From assembly GCA_943788055.1 (NCBI GenBank), contig CALSOU010000001.1, forward strand, positions 124,001 to 188,000: DNA of 64,000 bases, read 5' to 3'. Each line of letters opens with the position of its first letter. The stretch's first letter is position 1. The notes below the pieces were generated by a model. The model had not been told where the DNA came from. It ran no database searches and saw only the letters and a list, made by a program, of their open reading frames with translations. This document shows, one piece after another, positions 10,039 to 19,195 of the stretch. The DNA is from an uncultured Saprospiraceae bacterium (GTDB taxonomy: Bacteria > Bacteroidota > Bacteroidia > Chitinophagales > Saprospiraceae). Position numbers and translations under genes: made by a program.

Positions 10039-10046
10039 CAAATATA
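10039..10046 (-). promoter_or_regulatory. -7 box of the mutS promoter
   Basis: Read on the minus strand this is TATATTTG, a match to TAnnTTTG. It ends 16 bases before the TTG start of mutS, so the transcript would have a leader of only about 10 bases. Confidence 0.5.
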
Positions 10047-10138
10047 GATGTATTTATAACTGAATAAAATATGTCAACAAAGATTAAGTATTATACATCA
10101 ATATTACATTATGTGTTCCTTTCTTTGAAAGTAAATAC

Positions 10139-10146
10139 TACCTTTG
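10139..10146 (+). promoter_or_regulatory. -7 box upstream of the TerB-like gene
   Basis: TACCTTTG matches TAnnTTTG and ends 15 bases before the ATG at 10162. No convincing -33 element is seen. Confidence 0.45.
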
Positions 10147-10161
10147 CAAAAAAAATCGAAT

Positions 10162-10635
10162 ATGATCAAAAATTTTGAGTCTCTATCCGCTGAAGAGTTC
10201 GAAAAATTAAGATTAGGAATCGCTTGGATAGCTGTCCTAATAGCTGGTGCTGATGGCAAGATTGATTCCTCGGAAGTTACATTGGCTAGCAAAATTGCAA
10301 AAATACGAAGCTACGCGGGTCCTGAAGAATTAATTGAGTTCTATACGGAAGTTGGCTCTGATTTTGCAACTAAGCTTCCTGAGTTAATAGACAATACTCC
10401 AAATGATAAGAAAGCTAGAACTGAGATCGCTGTCAACAAGATTTCGGAGTTAAATCCTATTTTAGCAAAATTACCGAATGTGATCGGAGCATTGATGTAT
10501 CATTCTTTTGTTTCTTTTGCAACACATGTTGCCAAAGCATCAGGGGGATTTATACGGATTTGGAGTATCAGTCATGAGGAAGATAAATATATTAATCTTC
10601 CTATGCTTGATGAAATCGTATACGTAGAAGAGTAA
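10162..10635 (+). CDS. TerB/DjlA-like all-helical protein of unknown role
   Basis: A cytosolic protein of about 157 residues with no signal peptide or membrane segment. The N-terminal part, with AGADGKIDSSEV (about residues 25-36), carries the acidic loop seen in TerB/DjlA-type helical domains, where ADGxIxxxE is the recurring motif and may bind metal. The rest is helical and has no domain that I recognise. The ATG at 10162 is preferred over the in-frame TTG at 10144 because the latter falls inside the likely -7 box. It stands alone, divergent from mutS. The TerB-like assignment is an inference from one motif. Confidence 0.7.
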   Translation: MIKNFESLSAEEFEKLRLGIAWIAVLIAGADGKIDSSEVTLASKIAKIRSYAGPEELIEFYTEVGSDFATKLPELIDNTPNDKKARTEIAVNKISELNPILAKLPNVIGALMYHSFVSFATHVAKASGGFIRIWSISHEEDKYINLPMLDEIVYVEE

Positions 10636-10694
10636 TATTACTTTTTTTGTAGTTTTAACGGGTAAATTCTCCTATTTTGTGCAAAACTGCCAAG

Positions 10695-12975
10695 ATGAGA
10701 GTACTAGCTATTCCCTTTTTTTATACTTTATTTCACAATTGGGGCTTTCGCCCAAAATTTCGTACTAGCAGGCACCGTAAAAGATTCCAATAGCGGTCAA
10801 ACCCTAGTCTCTGCTACTGTATCTGCTTGTGGTATGCTTACTTTTAGCGATACAGAAGGCAATTTTAGTTTCGAACTTGATGAGGATGAGTGCTTGTTTG
10901 AAGTGCGATATCTTGGTTATGAAACATATTCTGAAAGTATTAAGTTACCGCTAGAAGACGGGAAGCCTTTCATTGTTTTTATGAATGCAAGTCAGAATAT
11001 CCTCAATCAAGCAGTCATTACTGCCAACAAATTTCAAGAACGCCAAAGTCAATCTACAGTTAGTTTAGAAGTTTTGAAACCTAGCTTTTTTGAGCAAGTG
11101 AATGCACCATCAGTTGATCAAGGCTTAGATTTGGTACCTGGAATAGATATCTTAGACGGTCAGGCTAACATAAGAGGAGGGAGTGGCTATTCATACGGAG
11201 CGGGAAGTCGTGTTTTACTAGTCATAGATCAAATGCCTGCATTACAATATGATGGTGGTTATTCCCAATGGGACGATATTCCAACTGAAATGATCGCACA
11301 AGTCGAAATTCTAAAAGGTGCGTCCTCAGTTTTGTATGGATCATCGGCAATGAATGGTGTAATTCAATTTACCACTGAAGATCCCAGCAGAATTCCAAAA
11401 ACAAAGGCCGGAATTTCTTATCGACAGTTTATGGCACCTGAGGATCCCAGAAGAAAGTGGTGGACATCTGCTCCCTTCGAAACGAATGCTTACTTATCAC
11501 ATAGTCAAAAGTGGAAAAAAATTGATTTTGTTGCTGGAGGATTTTACAACAAGCTGAATTCATATAATCAGTCAGTTGAGGAAAATAGGGGTAGGGCATA
11601 CGCCAAAATTAAATTCAATATTAATCCAAAGCTATTTGTTACTCTTAACTCAAACTTGAGTATCGGCGATAACGCTTCATTTTTTTATTGGGGTAATGCA
11701 CTAAGAAAGTCATTTCAACCAGGTGATAATACCATAAACAATAACAATATTACCAGATACTTTATAGATCCTTCAGCCGTGTACTATGGCAACAATGACA
11801 ATAAGCACACTTTTCGATCTAGATTTTACAGTGCTAAGAATGTAAGCGACAATAATCAAACCATACGTTCGCAATTTCAATACGCCAGCTACAACTACCA
11901 ATATACATTTCGTAAAATCGAAGCAAATTTGATTGCTGGTTTTGAAGGTTTGCTAAATCAAACTAATGCAGAATTGTATTCAAATTCTGAGTATACTGGA
12001 TCCAATGCTGGAGTCTTCCTACAATGGAACCAGACCTTAGCAAAGAAATGGAGGTATAGTCTAGGAGCTAGATACGAAATTAATCAACTAAGTAATCCAG
12101 AGTTTTCATATAGCTTAAATGATACACAGTATGAAATTGCTGCACAGAATGCCCTAGAAGCAAAACCAGTTTTTAGATCTGGTATTAATTATGAGCCATT
12201 TAAGGGTACATATTTAAGGGCTTCTATCGGCCAAGGGTATAGATATCCCACTATTGCTGAGAAATTTACTTTTACCAATGCTGGAGGTCTCACCATAATT
12301 CCCAATCCAGAGCTAGAGTCAGAAACAGGTTGGAGTAGCGAGATTGGACTTAGGCAAGAGTATGGAAATGATTTTGTATCAATGTATCTTGATGTCGCTT
12401 ATTTCTATTCACAGTACAACAATATGATGGAATTCACTCTTAGTGATCAAGTGTTTGCAGGATTTCAAGCAAGGAATGTTGGTGATACGGAGATTGGGGG
12501 TATTGAGTCGTCTATTGGTGCGCAATGCGATCTCGGGATTCTAAAAATCAAGGGACTCGTAGCTCATACTTATGTGGATCCAAAATATCGCAATTTTTCC
12601 GAAGAGGTTAGGCTGTCAGCTACCAGTGAGGAGAATATTTTGAAATATAGGTACAAACACAGTTTTAAAAGTAACCTTTCAGTTAGCATAAAAAGATGGT
12701 CTCTTTGGGTCAACCAAAGATTTAATAGTCATACTACTTCTATTGACAGAAACTTTGAACAGTTTATTAGCGGGATAGCTGATTTTAGAAATAATTTCGA
12801 TCAGGGCTATAATATTTGGGGCTTCCAGGCAGCATACGATCGTGAATTATGGCGAGTGTCCCTAAACCTCGATAATGCTACTAATGTGCTTTATACTGAG
12901 CGACCAGCGCTCTTGGAAGCACCAAGGAATGTGTCTTTACGTCTTGATTTTGATATCACGGGAAAAACTAAATGA
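10695..12975 (+). CDS. TonB-dependent receptor with a one-base frameshift in its signal peptide
   Basis: This is an outer-membrane TonB-dependent receptor. It has an N-terminal carboxypeptidase-regulatory-like (CNA-B type) domain, a plug with LDLVPGIDILDG...NIRGG and VLLVIDQMP, and a long beta-barrel ending FDITGKTK. An uninterrupted frame is open only from the ATG at 10834, which would remove the signal peptide. The bases before it read, in the same frame, as a hydrophobic core ending GAFAQ, but no start codon lies in that frame. An ATG at 10695 gives MRVLAIPFF in the frame one base earlier. Removing one T from the seven-T run at 10716-10722 joins them into a perfect signal peptide. The substrate is unknown and there is no DUF4249 or SusD partner nearby. 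Confidence 0.85.
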
Positions 12976-13055
12976 TTCAAAACTTCGTTAATGCTGTTGG
13001 TGTCTTCTTTTTACTAGAAAGAAAACATCGATGATTGTTTACTCAAGTAGGCACT

Positions 13056-14069
13056 ATGGCAAAATTCGTGATTTATTGTGTTTTAGTTTTATGTTTTGGA
13101 ATGTTTGCAAAACTTGATTATCCAAGTGAGTTTACAGAACCGACTTTAACAAGTGATTTGATAGAAGTTTCTGAAGATCAAACACTTGCTGCGGAAGCAC
13201 AAAATGTTGAGATGAAATCACATTCCTATCGTGACTACTTAAGTCTTTTGAAACAAGCTGGGCCGAAAGAAGAAAGAGGTAGGAGAGATAATCAAGCAAT
13301 CTCAGAATTTACAATTAGTGGGAATGCTAAAATCGAGTTTGATGAGATTAAGACTATTGATTCTACCGTGGTAGATGTCAAAGAAAATGCTACCGAGGTA
13401 GCTACAATGGCTCCTCTCAATCTAGCAAAAGTTGATCATAGTTCTTTTGGGATTCTCCTTAAAGAACATGTTAATAGTAGAGGTGATGTAAATTATCAGG
13501 CATTCAAAAAGGATCAAGCGAAACTTGAATTATATATAGAAAGTTTGTCCAAAAATACTATTGATAAATCTTGGACAAACAATGAGAAATTGGCATACTA
13601 TATCAATGTTTACAATGCTTATACAATTAACTTAATTCTTGATAATTATCCTTTGAAAAGTATACTAGACATTAACGATGGTAAACCTTGGGATTTAAAA
13701 ATAATCAAATTAGGATCCACAAGTTACAGCTTAAACAATATTGAAAATGATATTATTCGTAAGGAATTTGATGAGCCTAGAATTCATTTTGCCGTAAATT
13801 GTGCTGCTAGTTCATGTCCTCCATTGCTCAATGATGCATATTACGCTGAATCCCTCGAAGAGCAGTTGGAGCGTCAGACGATGACTTTTATTAATAACCC
13901 TATTTATAATAAAATTTCTAATGCAGAACTGAGACTTTCAAAAATACTTGATTGGTATGGTAATGATTTCAATAGCGTAAAAGATTTTGTAGGTCGATAT
14001 AGTGACGTCAATATACAGAATGCCAGAATAACTTTCCTGGAGTATGAGTGGAGTTTGAATAAACAGTAA
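13056..14069 (+). CDS. DUF547 domain protein, membrane-anchored or exported
   Basis: The predicted protein has about 337 residues. A hydrophobic stretch at its N-terminus (IYCVLVLCFGMFAKL) acts as a signal or anchor. A low-complexity spacer of about 100 residues follows, then a DUF547 domain with KLAYYINVYNAYTINLIL and HFAVNCAASSCPPL. The conserved Cys/Ser-rich motif suggests an enzyme, but no activity is established for the family. The ATG at 13056 is preferred over the in-frame TTG at 13035. It ends two bases before the dehydrogenase gene, so they probably share a transcript. A functional link is not evident. Confidence 0.85.
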   Translation: MAKFVIYCVLVLCFGMFAKLDYPSEFTEPTLTSDLIEVSEDQTLAAEAQNVEMKSHSYRDYLSLLKQAGPKEERGRRDNQAISEFTISGNAKIEFDEIKTIDSTVVDVKENATEVATMAPLNLAKVDHSSFGILLKEHVNSRGDVNYQAFKKDQAKLELYIESLSKNTIDKSWTNNEKLAYYINVYNAYTINLILDNYPLKSILDINDGKPWDLKIIKLGSTSYSLNNIENDIIRKEFDEPRIHFAVNCAASSCPPLLNDAYYAESLEEQLERQTMTFINNPIYNKISNAELRLSKILDWYGNDFNSVKDFVGRYSDVNIQNARITFLEYEWSLNKQ

Positions 14070-14071
14070 TT

Positions 14072-15025
14072 ATGAAGATTGTTGTGACTGATGGGTATGC
14101 AGTTAACCCAGGAGACTTAAGTTGGGATGAGGTCGCGCTTTGTGGAGATTTAGAGGTATACGAGCATACAAAACCTGAAGATACTTTTGAAAGAGTAATA
14201 GATGCAGACATCGTAATTGTAAACAAAACGATTCTTAGTGCTGAGATAATTCTATCTTGTTCGAAACTAAAGCTAATTTGCGTATCAGCAACTGGATATA
14301 ACAATGTGGATATTGAAGCCGCAAAGAAACGAAATATTTCAGTTTGTAATGCAGCAAATTACAGCACTAAATCAGTTGCACAGCATGTTCTTGCTATGAT
14401 ACTACATGTGTATAATCGAGTTTCTTATTATGCTCGTTCAGTGCATGAAGGTCGATGGAGTAGAAGTAGAGATTTTACCTATTTTGATCATTCGATTGAA
14501 GAGCTTAGTGAAAAAACTATCGGAATAATTGGTTTTGGTGCTATCGGTCAAGAAGTTGCCAAGACTTTTAGTGCTTTTGGATCAACTATTTTGATCCAGA
14601 ATCATCCAACAAAGAAGCTTAGTATATCATCTAATTACAAACTTGTTTCTAAAGAGGAAATCATTAACTCCTGCGACATTATAAGTTTACATATTCCACT
14701 CAAAGAAGGGACAGAAGGATTAGTAGATTCTGACTTTCTAAAGAACATGAAGAAATCCGCAATCCTCGTCAACACCGCTAGAGGACCTGTCGTTGACGAA
14801 AATGCATTGATTAAGGCTCTACAAACCAACCAAATACTAGCTGCTTGTATTGATGTCATGAGTCAGGAACCACCTGAAGATAGTCCGCTCTTTAGATTGG
14901 AGAATTGCATTGTAACTCCACATCAAGCTTGGACAAGTATTCAAGCAAGAAAACAGCTTCTCAAAATAACGAAATCAAATATCGAAGGTTTTAAAAAGAA
15001 TAACATACAAAACCAAGTAAATTAA
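14072..15025 (+). CDS. D-2-hydroxyacid dehydrogenase (glycerate/hydroxypyruvate reductase type)
   Basis: An NAD(P)-dependent oxidoreductase that reduces 2-oxoacids to D-2-hydroxyacids. The 317-residue protein shows the Rossmann motif GFGAIGQEV (about 152-160) and all three catalytic residues of the family: Arg in NTARGPVVDE (about 233), Glu in DVMSQEPPEDSPL (about 263) and His in TPHQAW (about 283). The sequence NYSTKSVAQHVLAMIL fits the glycerate dehydrogenase (HprA) subgroup, but the exact substrate cannot be read from sequence. It is transcribed with the DUF547 gene and followed by a strong terminator. Confidence 0.9.
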   Translation: MKIVVTDGYAVNPGDLSWDEVALCGDLEVYEHTKPEDTFERVIDADIVIVNKTILSAEIILSCSKLKLICVSATGYNNVDIEAAKKRNISVCNAANYSTKSVAQHVLAMILHVYNRVSYYARSVHEGRWSRSRDFTYFDHSIEELSEKTIGIIGFGAIGQEVAKTFSAFGSTILIQNHPTKKLSISSNYKLVSKEEIINSCDIISLHIPLKEGTEGLVDSDFLKNMKKSAILVNTARGPVVDENALIKALQTNQILAACIDVMSQEPPEDSPLFRLENCIVTPHQAWTSIQARKQLLKITKSNIEGFKKNNIQNQVN

Positions 15026-15055
15026 TCTGGTCTAGCATAGTTCTTTGTAGCGCAT

Positions 15056-15089
15056 AAAAAAGGCCATGAAAGTTATTTCATAGCCTTTT
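15056..15089 (+). terminator. Rho-independent terminator after the dehydrogenase gene
   Basis: AAAAAGGC-c-ATGAAA, loop GTTA, TTTCAT-a-GCCTTTT. A-rich and T-rich flanks make it potentially bidirectional, serving both the dehydrogenase and the dead minus-strand gene that follows. Confidence 0.85.
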
Positions 15090-15111
15090 GATGTCTTGTA
15101 AAAACAGGCTT

Positions 15112-15597
15112 CTAACTAAGATCAAGAATTCTCAGTACTTGCCTTGGGTATATCTTATTAGGATCTTACAGTAATGGTTGATTGGCCTCAAAGATTTCCA
15201 TGTACTTCATCGCGTCACTATAAAGTGCTTTTGCAATTTTTGATAATGTGTCTCCACTCTTAACCGTATAGAACGTGGATACGGGAATATTTTCTTCCAC
15301 GACTAGTCTATCCTCTACAGCTGCGACTCCATCTATATTACCTACAGCAAGAATGACTTTTATTTTTTCTGTTTGACTATTATCGCTTCCATTAACTATT
15401 ATTCCATCTCCGTTTAAAACAATGTCTAGTTGTTCGATATCAATTCCAGTCGACCGAACGATGTCCTCTAGAAGATTGACTTTGCTTAAATTAGCTGCTT
15501 TAGTTGCTGCTGCATCCGCATCTGCTTTACCAGCTTCAGCTTCTTCATTATTGAAGACGCTTTTTCCTGCCTTTTTAAAAAAATCAAAAATTGCAAA
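15112..15597 (-). pseudogene. Dead BON-LysM protein (YgaU/LysM family)
   Basis: The minus strand reads through as one frame with a clear architecture. An N-terminal IFDFFKKAGKSVFN segment is followed by a BON-like domain (LLEDIVRSTGIDIEQLDIVL, then DGVAAVEDRLVV), and then a LysM domain (FYTVKSGDTLSKIAKALY). The family normally ends DPNKIYPGQVLRI. Here that end is present as DPNKIYPRQVLRILDLS, but a TAA at 15168-15166 interrupts the LysM just before it, where homologs have a residue such as Lys. The expected start codon is also gone: the codon before AIFDFFKK is TTT, with a stop two codons further upstream. I see no frameshift. Both lesions are substitutions, so this is probably a real, fairly young pseudogene of a peptidoglycan-associated protein. 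Confidence 0.85.
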
Positions 15598-15884
15598 AGG
15601 CTATGATTTTGGAACCTGCTTATTAATGGAAGGTATGTTACTAAGTAATCCTTTGCACGTTTTTTCCTTACTTGAAAATTTTAGACGAAGAAAAGACTAT
15701 AAAACTATCTCAGTATATGTAAGATTAGACAGTTCTTGTATAATTTCTCTTAGCTTTGTATAATCTAAAGAAAAGTCCAATGTATAATATATTGAATCTT
15801 AGTATTCTACAATCGAAAGAAAATATTTTCGGCTTCGTTTTAGATGAAGAAATATAAAACAAGGATATAATATGAGAAAAGACG

Positions 15885-15892
15885 TATATTTG
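15885..15892 (+). promoter_or_regulatory. -7 box of the secDF promoter
   Basis: TATATTTG matches TAnnTTTG and lies 39 bases before the secDF ATG. The 270 bases upstream of it, back to the dead LysM gene, show nothing else. Confidence 0.55.
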
Positions 15893-15931
15893 CGCAGTTT
15901 TTCAAAAAACAAACTAATTTAATCAAACATA

Positions 15932-18900
15932 ATGCAAGGTAAAGGTTTAATCAGATTTTTTGCGGTTCTTTTGGCAATCGTGTGTATTTTTCAGTATTTC
16001 TTGATGTGGAAAACTAACAACATTGAGGACCAAGCTCAAAAATTTGCACTGGAGCAAGCAACCGGAGCAGAGGGTAGTGTAGAGCGTTATCTTAATGAAA
16101 AGTCTTTGAAAGCAGCTTACTTGGATTCAATATCCCAAGATACTGTTTTCAGGATTCCATTAGTTTCCAACTATACCTACAATGATTTAAAAAATGCAAC
16201 GCTAAATTTAGGACTTGATCTTAAAGGTGGTATGAGCGCTGCACTAGAAGTAGATCTAAAGGAATTAATCAAATCACTAGCAAATAATAGTAAAGACCCG
16301 ACCTTTCTTCAAGCATTGGAAAATGCTGATCTTGCGAAGTCTAATTCTCAAAGTGACTATGTTACTTTGTTTGCTGATGCATACCAGAGTTTAGCTGAGG
16401 GGAAGAAATTATCTAAGGTTTTTGCTATCAATCCTTCACTTCGAAGCGAAATCAACGCAGAGAGTACTGATGGTGAAGTCGTGGCAGTTCTTAGAAAGAA
16501 AGCAGACGAGACTGTAGCTCTTACTTATGATATGTTAAAGGAGCGTATAGACAAGCTTGGTGTCGTACAACCAAATGTTACTTTGGATGCTAACCGTGAC
16601 TTGATACTTGTTGAGATGCCAGGTATCGAGAATCCAGAGAGAGCACGTAAATTCTTAGAGCAATCAGCTAAATTGGAGTTTTGGAATACTTACAGAACCT
16701 CAGACGCAGGTGTACAAGCAGCGTTTTTACAAGCTGATCAATTAGTTTCTGCAAAAGGACTTTTAGGAAAGACAGAGCTTAAAACCGAAGTACTGTACGA
16801 CTACGTTTACGACGAGAATACTGGAGAGATTATTGACTCAAGCGAAGTAGAACAAGTTGCGACAGGTGCCGCTGGGGCATTAACTTCACTTCTTGAATTA
16901 AATGGCGCCAATCAGGCATCAATCAGATATAGTGAAGCTGCCTTAGGATTTGCAACTAGAAATCAGCGTGATGATATCATGAATGTTTTAATGAACAGTG
17001 ATGTCAAAAAATTATTCCCGTCTGATTTGCAATTCCAATGGACAAATAATCCACAAGACTTAGGTGATGGTGGTGGAGTGAAGTATATTCTTTACGGTTT
17101 AAAAAAGGGTAGAGCAGATGGAAAAGCACCTGTCCAAGGTGATGTTGTAACTGATGCATCTGCTAATCCGGACCCAGTGACAGGCGAAATGGCAGTTTCA
17201 TTAACTATGAATAGTGCAGGGGCTAAAGCGTGGGCTAATCTTACAACATCAGCTGCAAATAATGGTAATAGAGAAGTTGCTATCGTTTTGGATGATGAGG
17301 TAGTCTCTGCTCCTAGAGTTAATGAACCAATTACAGGAGGTAGATCATCTATCTCAGGACAATTTTCAGTTCAAGAAGCAAATGATTTAGCTAAAATTTT
17401 ATCTGTAGGTAAACTTCCAGCAAAAACTAAGATAATACAAGAGTCTACAGTAGGACCTTCCCTTGGTCAAGCAAACATTAATAGATCGATTAGTTCATTG
17501 ATATTTGGAGTTGGTATTCTACTTCTCTTTATGGTACTTTATTATGGAGGTGCAGGTATTGTGTCAATTTTGGCACTATTACTAAATGTATTTTTCATTT
17601 TTGGAGCCTTGGCAAATTTTGGTGCAGTTTTAACATTACCAGGAATCGCGGGTATAATCTTAACGATTGGTATGGCGGTAGATGCCAACGTGATCATCTT
17701 TGAACGTGTTCGTGAAGAGTTAAGAGCAGGAAAATCCCTTCTTGCTAGTATTAAGGATGGTTTCAACTTTTCTTACTCAGCAATTATTGATGCCAATGTT
17801 ACTACAATCATCACAGCAATAGTTCTTGCAAGATTTGGATTAGGTCCTATCAAAGGATTTGCAGTTGTTTTAATTATTGGAGTTCTACTTTCATTGTTTA
17901 CCGCTGTATTGTTAGGTAAGATGATTATCGATTGGTGGACAATCACAAGAGGTAAGAATCTAACATTTTGGACACCGCCGTTTAGAAAGGCCTTTTCCAA
18001 TATGAAAGTTGATTGGATCGGTAAGCGTAAAATAGCATACGTGGTTTCAGGAGTCATCTTAATTTCTGGTTTCGCTTCCATGTTCTCTTCCGGTTTGGAT
18101 TATGGTATTGACTTCAAAGGTGGTTATCAATATGTAGTTGAGTTTGAAGAAGGTTCAACAGTAACTGCTCAACAGTTACGTGAAAGCCTGACTGCTCCTT
18201 TTGATGGTGCACCTGTAGTAAAAGAAGTAGATGCAGCAAATACTTTCAATATTACTACGGATTACTTGATCAATAAGCAAGGAGCAACAAATGAGGTTGT
18301 TCAAGCTTTAGCTACTGGTATTAGTGAAGCTACAAGTTCACCTTTGAATGCAGATGATTTTGCTGAAGGTAAAATTTTAAATGGGCCTCAAATAGTTAGT
18401 TCAGCTACAGTTGGACCTACGATAGCAGATGATATTAAGAAATCCTCTGTATTAGCAGCTATTATCGCTCTTATTTTGATATTTGCATATATCTTCTTGA
18501 GATTTAGTAAATGGCAATATAGTATGGGTGCTGTGGCAGCACTATTCCACGACTCGTTAATCCTGCTGGGAATATTCTCACTGCTGAAAAATGTGCTGCC
18601 ATTTCCATTGGAAATTGATCAAGCGTTTATCGCAGCATTGTTGACAGTAATTGGTTATTCGATTAATGACACGGTCATTGTATTCGATAGAATTCGTGAG
18701 TATTTAGGAATTTATACAAGTAAAACTACGGATGAAGTACTTAATCTTGCGATTAATAGTACTTTCTCTAGAACTGTGATTACTTCAATGACTACACTAT
18801 TCGTAGTATTAATGTTGTTCATCTTTGGTCAAGGAAGTATCAAAGGTTTTGCTTTCGCTTTACTTGTTGGTATCGTAGTAGGAACATACTCATCAATCTT

Positions 18901-19000
18901 TGTAGCGACGCCAATTCTTAGAGACTTGACAAAAGACTTACGTCCAAAGGATGGAAAGTCAGGTGAGAAAGGTACTTTCTCTAAAGCATTAAAAGGATAG
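15932..19000 (+). CDS. secDF: Protein translocase SecDF, fused SecD-SecF
   Basis: A proton-driven RND-type accessory of the Sec translocon that pulls exported proteins across the inner membrane. The 1022-residue single chain carries SecD first: TM1 near the N-terminus (FFAVLLAIVCIFQYFLMW), LGLDLKGGM, a long periplasmic domain with MLKERIDKLGVVQPNV, and the membrane motif DANVIIFERVREE. SecF follows, with SGLDYGIDFKGGYQ and NDTVIVFDRIREY. The fused form is usual in Bacteroidota. Twelve membrane segments fit the usual topology. It is monocistronic, with its own -7 box and a strong terminator. Confidence 0.97.
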   Translation: MQGKGLIRFFAVLLAIVCIFQYFLMWKTNNIEDQAQKFALEQATGAEGSVERYLNEKSLKAAYLDSISQDTVFRIPLVSNYTYNDLKNATLNLGLDLKGGMSAALEVDLKELIKSLANNSKDPTFLQALENADLAKSNSQSDYVTLFADAYQSLAEGKKLSKVFAINPSLRSEINAESTDGEVVAVLRKKADETVALTYDMLKERIDKLGVVQPNVTLDANRDLILVEMPGIENPERARKFLEQSAKLEFWNTYRTSDAGVQAAFLQADQLVSAKGLLGKTELKTEVLYDYVYDENTGEIIDSSEVEQVATGAAGALTSLLELNGANQASIRYSEAALGFATRNQRDDIMNVLMNSDVKKLFPSDLQFQWTNNPQDLGDGGGVKYILYGLKKGRADGKAPVQGDVVTDASANPDPVTGEMAVSLTMNSAGAKAWANLTTSAANNGNREVAIVLDDEVVSAPRVNEPITGGRSSISGQFSVQEANDLAKILSVGKLPAKTKIIQESTVGPSLGQANINRSISSLIFGVGILLLFMVLYYGGAGIVSILALLLNVFFIFGALANFGAVLTLPGIAGIILTIGMAVDANVIIFERVREELRAGKSLLASIKDGFNFSYSAIIDANVTTIITAIVLARFGLGPIKGFAVVLIIGVLLSLFTAVLLGKMIIDWWTITRGKNLTFWTPPFRKAFSNMKVDWIGKRKIAYVVSGVILISGFASMFSSGLDYGIDFKGGYQYVVEFEEGSTVTAQQLRESLTAPFDGAPVVKEVDAANTFNITTDYLINKQGATNEVVQALATGISEATSSPLNADDFAEGKILNGPQIVSSATVGPTIADDIKKSSVLAAIIALILIFAYIFLRFSKWQYSMGAVAALFHDSLILLGIFSLLKNVLPFPLEIDQAFIAALLTVIGYSINDTVIVFDRIREYLGIYTSKTTDEVLNLAINSTFSRTVITSMTTLFVVLMLFIFGQGSIKGFAFALLVGIVVGTYSSIFVATPILRDLTKDLRPKDGKSGEKGTFSKALKG

Positions 19001-19024
19001 AGTTATACCTAAAGGATATTTAAG

Positions 19025-19059
19025 AAGGCTTCCAATTTGTGAATTGGAGGCCTTTTTTT
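19025..19059 (+). terminator. Rho-independent terminator after secDF
   Basis: AAGGC-t-TCCAATT, loop TGTG, AATTGGA-g-GCC, then seven T. A strong hairpin about 25 bases after the stop. Confidence 0.9.
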
Positions 19060-19195
19060 GTCAAACGTATTATCTTATAAGGGACGATATGTCTTGATTT
19101 TGTCCCTTTCACCAATTATGTACAACAATTAAACATGTATCGCAATATGGCTGTTAGAAAAATCGTATATATTCGAGTAGCCGTAAGTTCCATGT

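Noticed and set aside
15422-15763. A 113-codon open frame on the plus strand
   Set aside because: It is the reverse of the BON-LysM remnant; the minus-strand reading gives recognisable BON and LysM domains, while the plus-strand protein is serine- and leucine-rich with no motif.
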